DNA of 23,038 bases from an uncultured Clostridia bacterium (lineage in GTDB: Bacteria; Bacillota; Clostridia; Christensenellales; Borkfalkiaceae). The position numbers and the translations under genes were made by a program. Under the pieces are notes generated by a model, which did not search any database, was not told where the DNA came from, and saw only the letters and a program-made list of their open reading frames with translations. The DNA lies in the NCBI GenBank assembly GCA_947176485.1, contig CAMWQS010000009.1, positions 1 to 23,038 of the forward strand, written 5' to 3'. Shown here piece after piece: positions 14,483 through 22,997 of the stretch (the stretch's first letter is position 1; every line of letters starts with the position of its first letter).

Positions 14483-14979
14483 ATTTTTGCATACATTTTC
14501 ATATCTTCAACTATGCCGTTTTTGACTGCGTTTGAACGAAGAGTTCCTTCACAGACAAAACCCGCCTTTTCTAAAACTCTGCAAGAAGCAACGTTACGGG
14601 CGAACGGTTCAGCATAAATACGGATAATATCACTATTTTCAAACACAAAATCGCAAACTTGCCGCACTGCCGCAGTTGCAATACCCTTGTTCCAGAACTT
14701 TTCACCCAAATAATAACCCATTTCTGCGGTTTTGAAATGAATATTTTCTTTTCTGAAAACTCCGATACTTCCCACAACTTCGCCATCAAACTCAATAGCA
14801 AATGCAAAAACCGAATTATTATTAGCATTTAACATTGCGTTAATGTAATCGCGGGCATCGGCTTCTGTATACGGAAAGGGCAATCCGTCCCTTAAATTAT
14901 CCAATATTTTTTTATTATTTAACAGTTCTGACAGACTTTTTGCATCGTCAAACTGCCACTTTCTTATTTTGCAGTCCAT
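14464..14979 (-). CDS. GNAT acetyltransferase, RimJ/RimL-like
   Basis: This 171-residue N-acetyltransferase starts with the RimJ/RimL pattern CKIRKWQFDDAKSLSELLNNKKILDNLRDGLPFPYTEADA. It continues with VGSIGVFRKENIHFKTAEMGYYLGEKFWNKGIATAAVRQV, in which the acetyl-CoA loop is GIATAA. NVASCRVLEKAGFVCEGTLR is the usual C-terminal motif. Related enzymes acetylate protein N-termini, ribosomal proteins or small molecules, and the substrate here cannot be told. It is the last gene of the miaB operon, 2 bases after the upstream stop, with only a weak AGG before the ATG. Its last codons form half of the terminator stem. Confidence 0.9.
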   Translation of the reverse strand: MDCKIRKWQFDDAKSLSELLNNKKILDNLRDGLPFPYTEADARDYINAMLNANNNSVFAFAIEFDGEVVGSIGVFRKENIHFKTAEMGYYLGEKFWNKGIATAAVRQVCDFVFENSDIIRIYAEPFARNVASCRVLEKAGFVCEGTLRSNAVKNGIVEDMKMYAKIKSAEQ

Positions 14980-14981
14980 TT

Positions 14982-16187
14982 TTAACCTATTTTATTTAAG
15001 ATTCTTTCCAGTGCATATTTGCCGTGCTCGTAAGTCAAACCGCCTTGAAAATACGCTATATAGGGCGGTTTTACAGGCCCGTCGGCGGAAAGTTCGATAC
15101 TTGCACCCGAAACGAATGTACCTGCCGCCATTATAATTTTATCGTCGTAACCCGGCATATCCCACGGTTCGCAAGTAACGTAGCTGTCAATTGGCGATGC
15201 GTACTGAACTTCTCTGATAAAATTCACCATTTTATCGTCACTGTCAAACTCTATCGCACGAGTAACGTCGTAAGGAGTTTTATCAAGCGAAGGATAATTC
15301 TTATATCCGAGCTCGCCCATAGCTTGCCCAATTAAAAGACTTGTTTTTAATGCTTGTGCAACGGTATGCGGAGCAAGAAAAAGTCCTTGGTAAAAGTTGC
15401 GGTAACTGCCCTCGTAAGAGCCAACTTCAAGCCCGATTGACGGCGCAGTAAGTCTTTTCCCTATCAAATCAATATATTCCGCCTTGCCGCAAATATATCC
15501 GCCCGTAGGAGCAAGTCCGCCACCGGCATTTTTTATAAGTGAGCCGACGATAATATCCGCTCCGACTTCAGTAGGCTCAACCTTTTCAACGAATTCACCG
15601 TAGCAGTTATCGACGAAAATGCAGCCTTTAAAGCCCAAATTGCGCACAAATATGCACGCTTCGCCTATTTCTTCGCATGAAAACGCATCTCTAAGCTCGT
15701 ACCCACGCGAACGTTGAATATAGACGACTTTAACGTTTACATTAAATCTTGTTGCAATTTCGTCAAGATCAAATTTGCCGTCTTTTAGGTCGCAGCACTC
15801 AAATTTAACCCCGAAATCTTTCAAAGAACCATTATTTTCACCGAAAATTACGCCTCTTATAGTGTCGTAAGGCATTCCGCTTATGCAAAATAAAGTATCA
15901 TTTGGACGAAGAAGCCCAAAAAGCGCAACGGTTAAAGCGTGCGTTCCGGACAAAAGATGCGGGGAAACTATTCCACTTTCTGCACCGCACGCCTTTGCAT
16001 ACAGCTTGCCGAGGCAATCTCTACCTTCATCGTCGTAGCCGTAGCCCGTAGTGCCGTTAAAATGACGAGTTGCAATTTTATAATCTTTAAAAGCGTTTAA
16101 CACCTTTACTTGATTAAAATACGCTACGTCGTCTATCGCTTTAAATTTGTCTTTAAGCTTTTCTTCACATTTTTCAATTAGTTTCAT
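14982..16187 (-). CDS. ynbB: Methionine gamma-lyase-family / YnbB-like PLP enzyme (aluminium resistance family)
   Basis: This 401-residue protein matches the PLP-dependent family annotated as methionine gamma-lyase or aluminium resistance protein, of which YnbB of Bacillus subtilis is a member. Landmarks are ATRHFNGTTGYGYDDEGRDCL, SGTHALTVALFGLLRPND, DNCYGEFVEKVEPTEVGADI, and GSLIKNAGGGLAPTGGY with the likely PLP lysine K219. The biological reaction of this family is not firmly established. Its first 14 bases overlap the end of miaA. In Bacillus the homologue lies in the same neighbourhood as miaA, with hfq and hflX between them, but here no gene separates the two. Confidence 0.9.
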   Translation of the reverse strand: MKLIEKCEEKLKDKFKAIDDVAYFNQVKVLNAFKDYKIATRHFNGTTGYGYDDEGRDCLGKLYAKACGAESGIVSPHLLSGTHALTVALFGLLRPNDTLFCISGMPYDTIRGVIFGENNGSLKDFGVKFECCDLKDGKFDLDEIATRFNVNVKVVYIQRSRGYELRDAFSCEEIGEACIFVRNLGFKGCIFVDNCYGEFVEKVEPTEVGADIIVGSLIKNAGGGLAPTGGYICGKAEYIDLIGKRLTAPSIGLEVGSYEGSYRNFYQGLFLAPHTVAQALKTSLLIGQAMGELGYKNYPSLDKTPYDVTRAIEFDSDDKMVNFIREVQYASPIDSYVTCEPWDMPGYDDKIIMAAGTFVSGASIELSADGPVKPPYIAYFQGGLTYEHGKYALERILNKIG

Positions 16188-17085
16188 TTAAAATCTCCGC
16201 TATTCTGTCAGCAGTAGCATCCTCCGGCGCAAGCCACACCAAATTGGGCATTTTTTTGAAAAAAGTAACCTGTCTTTTTGCATAATGGCGCGTATTTAGC
16301 TTAATTATGTCAGACATAGTACTTTGTAAACTGCTATTATTTAAGCCAAAAATTACCTCTTTATAACCGATTGCTTGCATACATTGGCAATTTTCATCAA
16401 TTCCGCGCCGCAAAAGACTTTGAACTTCTTCTACAAGCCCTTGTTCAAACATTTCATCAACGCGACGGTTTATTCTTTCGTAAAGTTCTTCCCTCGGGTA
16501 ATTTATAGCAACAGCAACATAATCGTACTTCGGCACAAGAATATCGTTTTGTGCAGATTTTTTCTTGCCGCTGACTTCATATATTTCCAAGGCACGGATA
16601 ACGCGCTTCGCGTCGTTAGTGTGAAGAACTGCCGCAGTTTCCGGGTCAACTTCCTTTAATTTATCAAAAAGCGCAACTTTACCGTACTTTTCTAAGAAAT
16701 TTGCATATTTTGTACGCACGGTTTCGTCTGCCGCTGCGTTACCGTAACCTAAATCGAACAGCAAAGAATTTATATAAAAACCCGTGCCACCGCAAATTAT
16801 CGGCGTTTTTCCTTCCGAAAACAACTTTTCAAGCACCGACAAAGCTCTTTCACTGTAATCAGATACGCTGAAAGTCTCCGTAGGCTCTACTACGTCAATC
16901 ATATGGTGCTTTACGCCGCGCATTTCTTCAATTGACGGCTTAGCCGTGCCGATATTAAGCCCCTTGTATATAAGCTGTGAATCGGCTGAAATTATTTCGG
17001 TATTGAATTTTAAGGCGCAGTCAACAGCAAGTCGCGTTTTACCGGATGCCGTTGCACCGCAGATTACGAGAACTTTTTGAGGCAT
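16174..17085 (-). CDS. miaA: tRNA dimethylallyltransferase
   Basis: This 303-residue enzyme transfers a dimethylallyl group to A37 of tRNAs reading UNN codons. The resulting i6A is the substrate of MiaB, encoded in the same operon. GATASGKT at 10-17 is the P-loop. SADSQLIYKGLNIGTAKP, CGGTGFYINSLL and NDAKRVIRALEIYEVSGKK follow in the expected order, and TRHYAKRQVTFFKK is near the C-terminus. Its ATG overlaps the mutL TAA as TAATG. Residues 252-260, S-L-Q-S-T-M-S-D-I, are encoded by a copy of the dispersed 26-base repeat and lie just before the conserved TRHYAKRQ. The overall length is normal, so the repeat does not appear to have inactivated the gene. Confidence 0.96.
   Translation of the reverse strand: MPQKVLVICGATASGKTRLAVDCALKFNTEIISADSQLIYKGLNIGTAKPSIEEMRGVKHHMIDVVEPTETFSVSDYSERALSVLEKLFSEGKTPIICGGTGFYINSLLFDLGYGNAAADETVRTKYANFLEKYGKVALFDKLKEVDPETAAVLHTNDAKRVIRALEIYEVSGKKKSAQNDILVPKYDYVAVAINYPREELYERINRRVDEMFEQGLVEEVQSLLRRGIDENCQCMQAIGYKEVIFGLNNSSLQSTMSDIIKLNTRHYAKRQVTFFKKMPNLVWLAPEDATADRIAEILNETN
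16305..16330 (-). repeat. Dispersed 26-base palindromic repeat, copy B (inside miaA)
   Basis: On the plus strand this copy reads TTATGTC, A, GACATAGTACT, T, TGTAAA, matching copy A at 24 of 26 positions in the same orientation. It holds the perfect palindrome TATGTC-A-GACATA. It encodes miaA residues 252-260 in the same reading frame as copy A, giving the shared peptide L-[HQ]-S-T-M-S-D-I. Confidence 0.7.
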
Positions 17086-19067
17086 TACACTATCCTTTTA
17101 AACATTTTCTCGATATCTTTTTTTGTCAAAGTAACGCAAACCGGTCTACCGTGAGGACATTTTAAGCCCATATTGCCATCTAAAAGTTTAAACAGCGCAT
17201 CCACTTCACCGTCGGTCAGCTGCATTCCACCCTTTATTGCGTGTTTGCAAGCGGTCATTGCGATTTTATCTTTTAAAACGTCTTCAAGCTTAATTTCTTT
17301 AAGTCCGTCCACTTCTGCAAGAATATCGTCAAAAAATTCTTTTATATTTATATCTTGCAAGTCAACGGGCACTTCGTCAATTCTAAACGATTCGAACCCG
17401 AAAGACGATATACCGAAACCCATATTCCGTAAAAGCAGTTGTTTTTCCTCTAAAAAACGCGCTTCAGCGGGATTTGCGGTAAAAATATACGGTACGAGTA
17501 GCGCTTGTCTTGCAATATTCCTATTTGCAAGCTTTTCACGAAGCCTATCGTAAATCAACCTTTCGTGAGCTGCGTGCTGGTCTATCATATAGACGGTGTC
17601 GGCAACCTCGTATATCAAATACGTATTGAAAAGATTACCCTTATATTTGCAAGCAGCATACTCTATTTTCTGCTGTTCTTGCAGCTTTTTATTAAATAAG
17701 TTGCTTTCAACCTCGTACGCCGCGATATTCCCGTTAAGGCTTGGCGGCATAGTGTCGTCGGTAACGCACATCATGCTTGCGTTTTGTTTAGGCATAATTT
17801 CCGAAAGCGGCACGTCCTTAAACGGGTCAAAATGACTCACTTCCTGTTTATCCGATTTCGATTTGCCACTTTGAACGGACGCTTCGGCGAACTTAATTCC
17901 CGCCGCCTTCATGTCTTCGGCAACAGCGCTCGATTTATCGTATTTTTGCAAAAGCTGGGCTAAATCTGCGCTTGTGGCTGCAGTTGAAGATTCTTTATAA
18001 ACTTTGTTTGTCCCATCTTTACCGTCGATTTTGGACTGAATTTCAGGCAAACGCGATTCATTCAAAACGAAATCAGCTGCCTTCGCAGTACCGTCAAGCA
18101 CTGACGAAACTACGGAATAAACCGCACCAAATATAAATCTGTTATCAATAAACCTAACGTCCGCCTTGCTTGGATGTACGTTCACGTCAACTATCTCCGA
18201 CGGCACGTCCACGTTCAACACGTAAAAAGGAAATTGCCGTTTCATCATATAGCTTGCATAAGATTGGTTAATTGCCGTTGCTATAGTATTGTTGACAATA
18301 TACCTTCCGTTTAAAAATATACTTTGATAGGTCTTGTTGGGTTTAAAAAAGTTCTGGTTGCCGATAAAGCCTTTAATAACTACGCCGTTCTTTTCCGCTT
18401 CGATTTTGAAACACTGCGACAGAACTTTTGCACCGTAAACTCGCGCTACCGCCTCGTCAAGTCCTCCGCCGAACGACTGCAAGGTAAGCTTACCGTCAAC
18501 GTAATACTTAAACGAAACGGCTGGTTTACTTAAAATATATCGCGTAATAAAGTTTGTAACGTCGGCTTCTTCTTTTTTGTCGTCTTTCAAAAATTTAGCA
18601 CGTACGGGCGTATTGAAAAATAGGTTGTTTACCGTAATAACAGTACCCTTTTCCAAGGCAGCGGGCATAACCTCACCTATTTTGCCACCATCGCAAGAAA
18701 TTTTAAACGCAGAAGCACCCGTAACTTTTGACGCAATTTCTACTTTTGCAACCGAAGAAATACTTGCAAGAGCTTCGCCCCTAAACCCCAAAGTTAAAAT
18801 GTTATCTAAATCTTCTACCTTTGCGATTTTACTGGTTGCATGCGGAAGAAAAGCCGCCTTTAAATCGTCGTGCTCAATTCCCGAACCGTTGTCCACGACT
18901 TTTATAAGCTCCTTTCCGCCCTTTTCGATATAAATTTCTATTTCGGTTGCACCCGCGTCAAGGCTGTTTTCAACAAGCTCTTTTACAGCTGAATAGGGTC
19001 TGTCAACGACTTCACCTGCCGCAATGCGGTTATATACCGTTTGGCTTAAAATATTAATTTTGCTCAT
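17085..19067 (-). CDS. mutL: DNA mismatch repair endonuclease MutL
   Basis: This 660-residue protein couples mismatch recognition by MutS to strand incision. The N-terminal GHKL ATPase contains AAGEVVDRPYSAVKELVENSLDAG, DNGSGIEHDD, HATSKI and GFRGEALASIS. A poorly conserved linker runs from about 330 to 460. The C-terminal endonuclease has the metal motif DQHAAHE starting at D496, then ACKHAIKGG and CPHGRP, and ends in FKRIV. This is the MutL type of bacteria lacking MutH. The last acidic position of DQHA-x2-E-x4-E is D rather than E. Its ATG overlaps the mutS TGA as ATGA, and its TAA overlaps the miaA ATG. Confidence 0.97.
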   Translation of the reverse strand: MSKINILSQTVYNRIAAGEVVDRPYSAVKELVENSLDAGATEIEIYIEKGGKELIKVVDNGSGIEHDDLKAAFLPHATSKIAKVEDLDNILTLGFRGEALASISSVAKVEIASKVTGASAFKISCDGGKIGEVMPAALEKGTVITVNNLFFNTPVRAKFLKDDKKEEADVTNFITRYILSKPAVSFKYYVDGKLTLQSFGGGLDEAVARVYGAKVLSQCFKIEAEKNGVVIKGFIGNQNFFKPNKTYQSIFLNGRYIVNNTIATAINQSYASYMMKRQFPFYVLNVDVPSEIVDVNVHPSKADVRFIDNRFIFGAVYSVVSSVLDGTAKAADFVLNESRLPEIQSKIDGKDGTNKVYKESSTAATSADLAQLLQKYDKSSAVAEDMKAAGIKFAEASVQSGKSKSDKQEVSHFDPFKDVPLSEIMPKQNASMMCVTDDTMPPSLNGNIAAYEVESNLFNKKLQEQQKIEYAACKYKGNLFNTYLIYEVADTVYMIDQHAAHERLIYDRLREKLANRNIARQALLVPYIFTANPAEARFLEEKQLLLRNMGFGISSFGFESFRIDEVPVDLQDINIKEFFDDILAEVDGLKEIKLEDVLKDKIAMTACKHAIKGGMQLTDGEVDALFKLLDGNMGLKCPHGRPVCVTLTKKDIEKMFKRIV

Positions 19068-21628
19068 CTTTTCACCTTTTCAACGAGATCGCCCACAAGC
19101 ATAAACGCTTGCATAGGCGAAAGGTTGTTCATATCAACGTCCTTCAAAATCTTTTCTATTTCGGAAGGTTCTGCAACGGTGTCTTCAACTTCTTCGACGC
19201 GTGTTCTTTCACCACTTTCAACAACCTTTAAAATCTGTTTAGCCCTATCGGTAACCTTTGCAGGAACACCCGCAAGCGAAGCAACTTCAATACCGAAGCT
19301 ACGGTTTGCCCCACCGCGCATAATTTTACGCAAGAACACCACGCTTCCGTTAATTTCTTTTACGGCTATTTTGTAATTCTTAATACCTTCAATTGAATTT
19401 TCAAGCTCTGTAAGCTCGTGATAATGCGTTGCAAACATCGTGTGCGCACCGATATTTTCAGTAAGGTATTCAATTACCGCCCACGCAATACTTAGCCCGT
19501 CGTAAGTAGAAGTACCTCTACCTACTTCATCCAAAATCAGCAAGCTGTTTTTAGTCGCGTTCTGAATTATGGAAGCAACCTCTATCATCTCAACCATGAA
19601 CGTGCTTTGGTCGGAAATAAGATTATCGCTTGCACCTACGCGGGTAAAAACTCTGTCCGTAAGCGGAACTTGCGCCGATTTTGCGGGCACGAAACTGCCC
19701 AAATGCGCCATAATAGTAATGATAGCCGTCTGGCGCATATAAGTACTTTTGCCGGCCATATTCGGACCGGTTATAATCATCGTTCTGTTCTCTCCGCCGT
19801 CCAAAAGCGTATCGTTGGGGATAAATCTATCCTTTGAAATCACTTCCACAACGGGGTGTCTGCCTTCTTTAATAATAAGCGGCTTACTGCTTTCAACTAT
19901 CTGAGGACGAACGTATTTGTTAACCTTTGCAACTTCCGCAAAAGAAACGAGCAAATCTAAAAGGGCAATAGCCGAAGAAATACCTTTGATTTTCTCGATA
20001 TATTCCAAAAGCACGGACTTTATCTGCTCGTACAGCTCAATTTCAAGTTTTGAAACGAGTTCGCCGCAAGTGAGAATTTTAGACTCAAGCTCTTTCAGCT
20101 CGTCGGTAGTAAATCTTTCTGCATTTGCAAGGGTTTGCCTACGCTGATAGTTCAAAGGCACCTTATCGATAAACGATTTAGTAACTTCGATATAATAGCC
20201 GAAAACACGGTTATAATTTATCCTTAAATTCTTTATGCCCGTGTTTTCGCGCTCTCTTATCTCCATTTGCCCTATTAAGCCCGAACCGTTTTCAACGATA
20301 TTCCTAAGCTCGTCAAGGCGTGCATTATAACCTTTTTTGATATACTTATACTCCTTTGAATTCGTCGGCGAAGTATCGTCAATGGCACTATCCAAAAGGT
20401 TAGCAACTGCAGAAAGGTCAATAAGCCCCTCCGAAATATTTTTTATAATTTCAGAGTTAAATCCGGCTAAACTGAACTTGACGTTAGGTATCACGGACAA
20501 TGAGTTTGCAAGCGCAAGGCAGTCTTTGGGCATAACCGTTCCGTTTGCGATTTTGCCGGAAATTCTTTCAATATCCTTGATTTCTTTTAACAAATCAATA
20601 AGCCCCAGCCTCGCAACCGATGCGTCGTACAGCTCTTGAACGCCGTCAAGACGGTAATCAATTTCCTTCTTTTCACAGAAAGGATACAGTATGCTGTTAT
20701 TCAAAAGCCTTGCGCCCATTGGGGTCTTGGTCTTGTCCAAAATCCATAAAAGCGAACCGTACTTGCCGCCATCGTTCAAGGTTTTAACTATTTCAAGGTT
20801 TCTTAGGGCAGTCGGGTCAAGCTGCATATACTTCTCACCCATAACGTACTTTACGCCCGTTACGTTTTTCAGCGCATGCTTTTGGGTATCCTTTAAATAC
20901 TCAATTAGCGCACCCGTTGCAGCTATTGCACCCTTTTTACCCGAAATTGAATAAGCCGAAAGAGTTTTGGCGTTAAACTGCTCCAAAAGCGTTCTTTCAG
21001 CCGCCGAATACCCGAAAGCCCACGCGGGATAACTTGAAAAACGAGGGATTACACCTCTAGCTATTTCGGGTAAATCTTTAACGGCAAACAACATATCGTC
21101 GTTTGAAATTATTTCTTTAACGTCAAGCACGGTCATCTGTGCAACGCATTTTTTTACACAGTCAGGTCCGTAAAACTCAGTTGCAGTCAATTCACCCGTG
21201 GTAATGTCCGCCCACGCAATTGCAGCGGAATTATCCTCTTTATATGCACAGCATATAAAATTGTTGGTCTTTTCGTTAAGACTATCGCTTGAAAGCGTTC
21301 CCGCAGTAACCACGCGCACCACGTCGCGGGCAACCATTCCCTTTGCCTCGGAAGCGTCTTCAAGCTGTTCACAGATGGCAACCTTCTCGCCGCTTTGAAC
21401 AAGCTTCGTTATGTAGGAATCAACGGCGTGATGAGGCACACCGCACATGGGTGCACGTTTCTCAAGTCCGCAGTCCCTTCCGGTAAGCGTTAAATCGAGA
21501 ATTTCAGAGGCCTTTACGGCGTCGTCAAAAAACATCTCGTAAAAGTCGCCAAGCCTATAAAATATTAAGCAGTCGGGGTACTTTTCCTTTATGGTAAAGT
21601 AGTGCTGCATCATCTTCGAAAGTCCCAT
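19064..21628 (-). CDS. mutS: DNA mismatch repair protein MutS
   Basis: This 854-residue MutS1 recognises base mismatches and small loops. The mismatch-binding F-x-E motif is F29-Y30-E31 in RLGDFYEMF, after an N-terminal MMQHYFTIK. A central lever and clamp region with NYQRRQTLANAERFTTDELKELE follows. The ATPase has Walker A GPNMAGKST at 621-629, DQSTFMVEM, Walker B LLILDEVGRGTSTYDG and the ATHYHELTELE switch. AAGGA is 6 bases before the ATG. It follows miaB by 16 bases and overlaps mutL by 4 bases. Confidence 0.98.
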   Translation of the reverse strand: MGLSKMMQHYFTIKEKYPDCLIFYRLGDFYEMFFDDAVKASEILDLTLTGRDCGLEKRAPMCGVPHHAVDSYITKLVQSGEKVAICEQLEDASEAKGMVARDVVRVVTAGTLSSDSLNEKTNNFICCAYKEDNSAAIAWADITTGELTATEFYGPDCVKKCVAQMTVLDVKEIISNDDMLFAVKDLPEIARGVIPRFSSYPAWAFGYSAAERTLLEQFNAKTLSAYSISGKKGAIAATGALIEYLKDTQKHALKNVTGVKYVMGEKYMQLDPTALRNLEIVKTLNDGGKYGSLLWILDKTKTPMGARLLNNSILYPFCEKKEIDYRLDGVQELYDASVARLGLIDLLKEIKDIERISGKIANGTVMPKDCLALANSLSVIPNVKFSLAGFNSEIIKNISEGLIDLSAVANLLDSAIDDTSPTNSKEYKYIKKGYNARLDELRNIVENGSGLIGQMEIRERENTGIKNLRINYNRVFGYYIEVTKSFIDKVPLNYQRRQTLANAERFTTDELKELESKILTCGELVSKLEIELYEQIKSVLLEYIEKIKGISSAIALLDLLVSFAEVAKVNKYVRPQIVESSKPLIIKEGRHPVVEVISKDRFIPNDTLLDGGENRTMIITGPNMAGKSTYMRQTAIITIMAHLGSFVPAKSAQVPLTDRVFTRVGASDNLISDQSTFMVEMIEVASIIQNATKNSLLILDEVGRGTSTYDGLSIAWAVIEYLTENIGAHTMFATHYHELTELENSIEGIKNYKIAVKEINGSVVFLRKIMRGGANRSFGIEVASLAGVPAKVTDRAKQILKVVESGERTRVEEVEDTVAEPSEIEKILKDVDMNNLSPMQAFMLVGDLVEKVKR

Positions 21629-21644
21629 AATTTTTCCTTTGTAT

Positions 21645-22958
21645 TTAAATCTTTTCGCCGTAAAGCGAAATTCCGTTTGCTTCAGTAATTTTAAGGTTTA
21701 CAAATTCGCCTATGGCGTTACTTTCGCTTGCAAAATAAGCCATTCTGCCATACTCGTCCCTGCCTTGATAAAGTCCCTTTTTCTTGTCAAAATCTTCGCA
21801 AAGAATTTCAACCGTCTTACCTACGTACGGCGCGGACTGACTGCGCGTTTGCGCGTTTACGAGTTCAATAAGCCGCATAATGCGTGCTTTTGACACTTCT
21901 TCGGGTATCTGCCCGTCCATTTTTGCGGCAACCGTGCCTTCCCTTTTGGAATAGACGTACGTAAACGCCGAAGAATACCCCACTTTTTCAACAAGGCGCA
22001 AAGTGTCCTCAAAGTCCTCGTCCGTTTCATTCGGAAAGCCTACGATAAGATCCGTCGTAAGCGTACAGTCGGGAACATATTTTTTCAGAATTTCCACTTT
22101 TTTAAGGTAGTCCTCTACGGTGTATTTTCTGTTCATTGACTTTAAAACTGCGTTCGAACCGCTCTGCACGGGCAAGTGCACCGAATTACAGATTTTCGGG
22201 TTTTCAGCAATAACCTTTGCAAGCTCTTCCGAAAAATCTTTGGGGTGACTGGTCATAAAGCGAAGTCTAAACTTGCCGTCTATTGCGGCAACGCGCCTTA
22301 AAAGCTCTGGAAAAGATATATCATCAGTTCCGTTAGCGTATGAATTTACGTTTTGTCCTAATAAAGTGATTTCCTTATATCCTATGGATATAAGTTCTTC
22401 CGCTTCATTTATAATATTTTCCGAACGACGGCTTCTCTCTCTACCGCGAACGTAGGGCACGATACAGTAGCTGCAAAAATTGTTACAACCGTACGTAATG
22501 TTAATCCATGCGTTGGGATAGCTTGTACGAAGCGGCTTTTCGCCCTCACAAATCGCTCCTTCGCTTTCCAAAACTTCTATAACGGCTTTCTTTTGTTTCT
22601 GCTTTTTGAGGATAAACTCTTTCAGCTTATTAAGGTTGTGCGTACCGAAAATTATATCAACGTAAGGGAACTTTTCGTGTAGAATATCGGCTTTGCCTAT
22701 CTGCTGGGTAAGGCAACCGCCCACGGCAATAATCATATCCTTCTTGCTTCTTTTCAGCTTTTTGAGCATACCGATATTGCCGAAAGCGTGGTTTTCGGCG
22801 TTTTCCCTAATGCAACAAGTATTAAAGACCGCAATGTCCGCGTCTTCGATATTCTCACAGCTTTGGTAGCCAAGCTCTGATAAAATACCCGCTATTTTCT
22901 CAGATTCGTGTACGTTCATCTGACAACCGTACGTCGTTATGTGGTAAAACTTTGTCAT
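21645..22958 (-). CDS. miaB: tRNA-2-methylthio-N6-dimethylallyladenosine synthase
   Basis: This radical-SAM methylthiotransferase adds a methylthio group to i6A37 made by MiaA. I start it at the ATG at 22958 (437 residues) because the family N-terminus ITTYGCQMN then lies at residues 7-15. The longer TTG start at 23012 would fall upstream of the -10 box. Cluster cysteines are C12, C48 and C82 for the auxiliary [4Fe-4S] cluster, and C158, C162 and C165 in YGCNNFCSYCIVPYVRGRERSR for the radical-SAM cluster. A TRAM domain with YVGKTVEILCEDF closes the protein. No Shine-Dalgarno sequence precedes the ATG, and the -10 box ends only 10 bases away. It is the first visible gene of the miaB-mutS-mutL-miaA-ynbB-GNAT operon. 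Confidence 0.95.
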   Translation of the reverse strand: MTKFYHITTYGCQMNVHESEKIAGILSELGYQSCENIEDADIAVFNTCCIRENAENHAFGNIGMLKKLKRSKKDMIIAVGGCLTQQIGKADILHEKFPYVDIIFGTHNLNKLKEFILKKQKQKKAVIEVLESEGAICEGEKPLRTSYPNAWINITYGCNNFCSYCIVPYVRGRERSRRSENIINEAEELISIGYKEITLLGQNVNSYANGTDDISFPELLRRVAAIDGKFRLRFMTSHPKDFSEELAKVIAENPKICNSVHLPVQSGSNAVLKSMNRKYTVEDYLKKVEILKKYVPDCTLTTDLIVGFPNETDEDFEDTLRLVEKVGYSSAFTYVYSKREGTVAAKMDGQIPEEVSKARIMRLIELVNAQTRSQSAPYVGKTVEILCEDFDKKKGLYQGRDEYGRMAYFASESNAIGEFVNLKITEANGISLYGEKI

Positions 22959-22968
22959 ATATAAACTA

Positions 22969-22997
22969 ATTATATAATTTTTAAGGAAATTTTTCAA
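22969..22997 (-). promoter_or_regulatory. Strong sigma-A promoter abutting miaB
   Basis: On the minus strand TTGAAA (22997-22992) and TATAAT (22974-22969) are exactly 17 bases apart. Only 10 bases separate the -10 box from the miaB ATG, so the predicted start gives a leader of about 3-5 bases. This supports a leaderless or nearly leaderless operon mRNA, unless a longer transcript enters from beyond the window. Confidence 0.65.
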
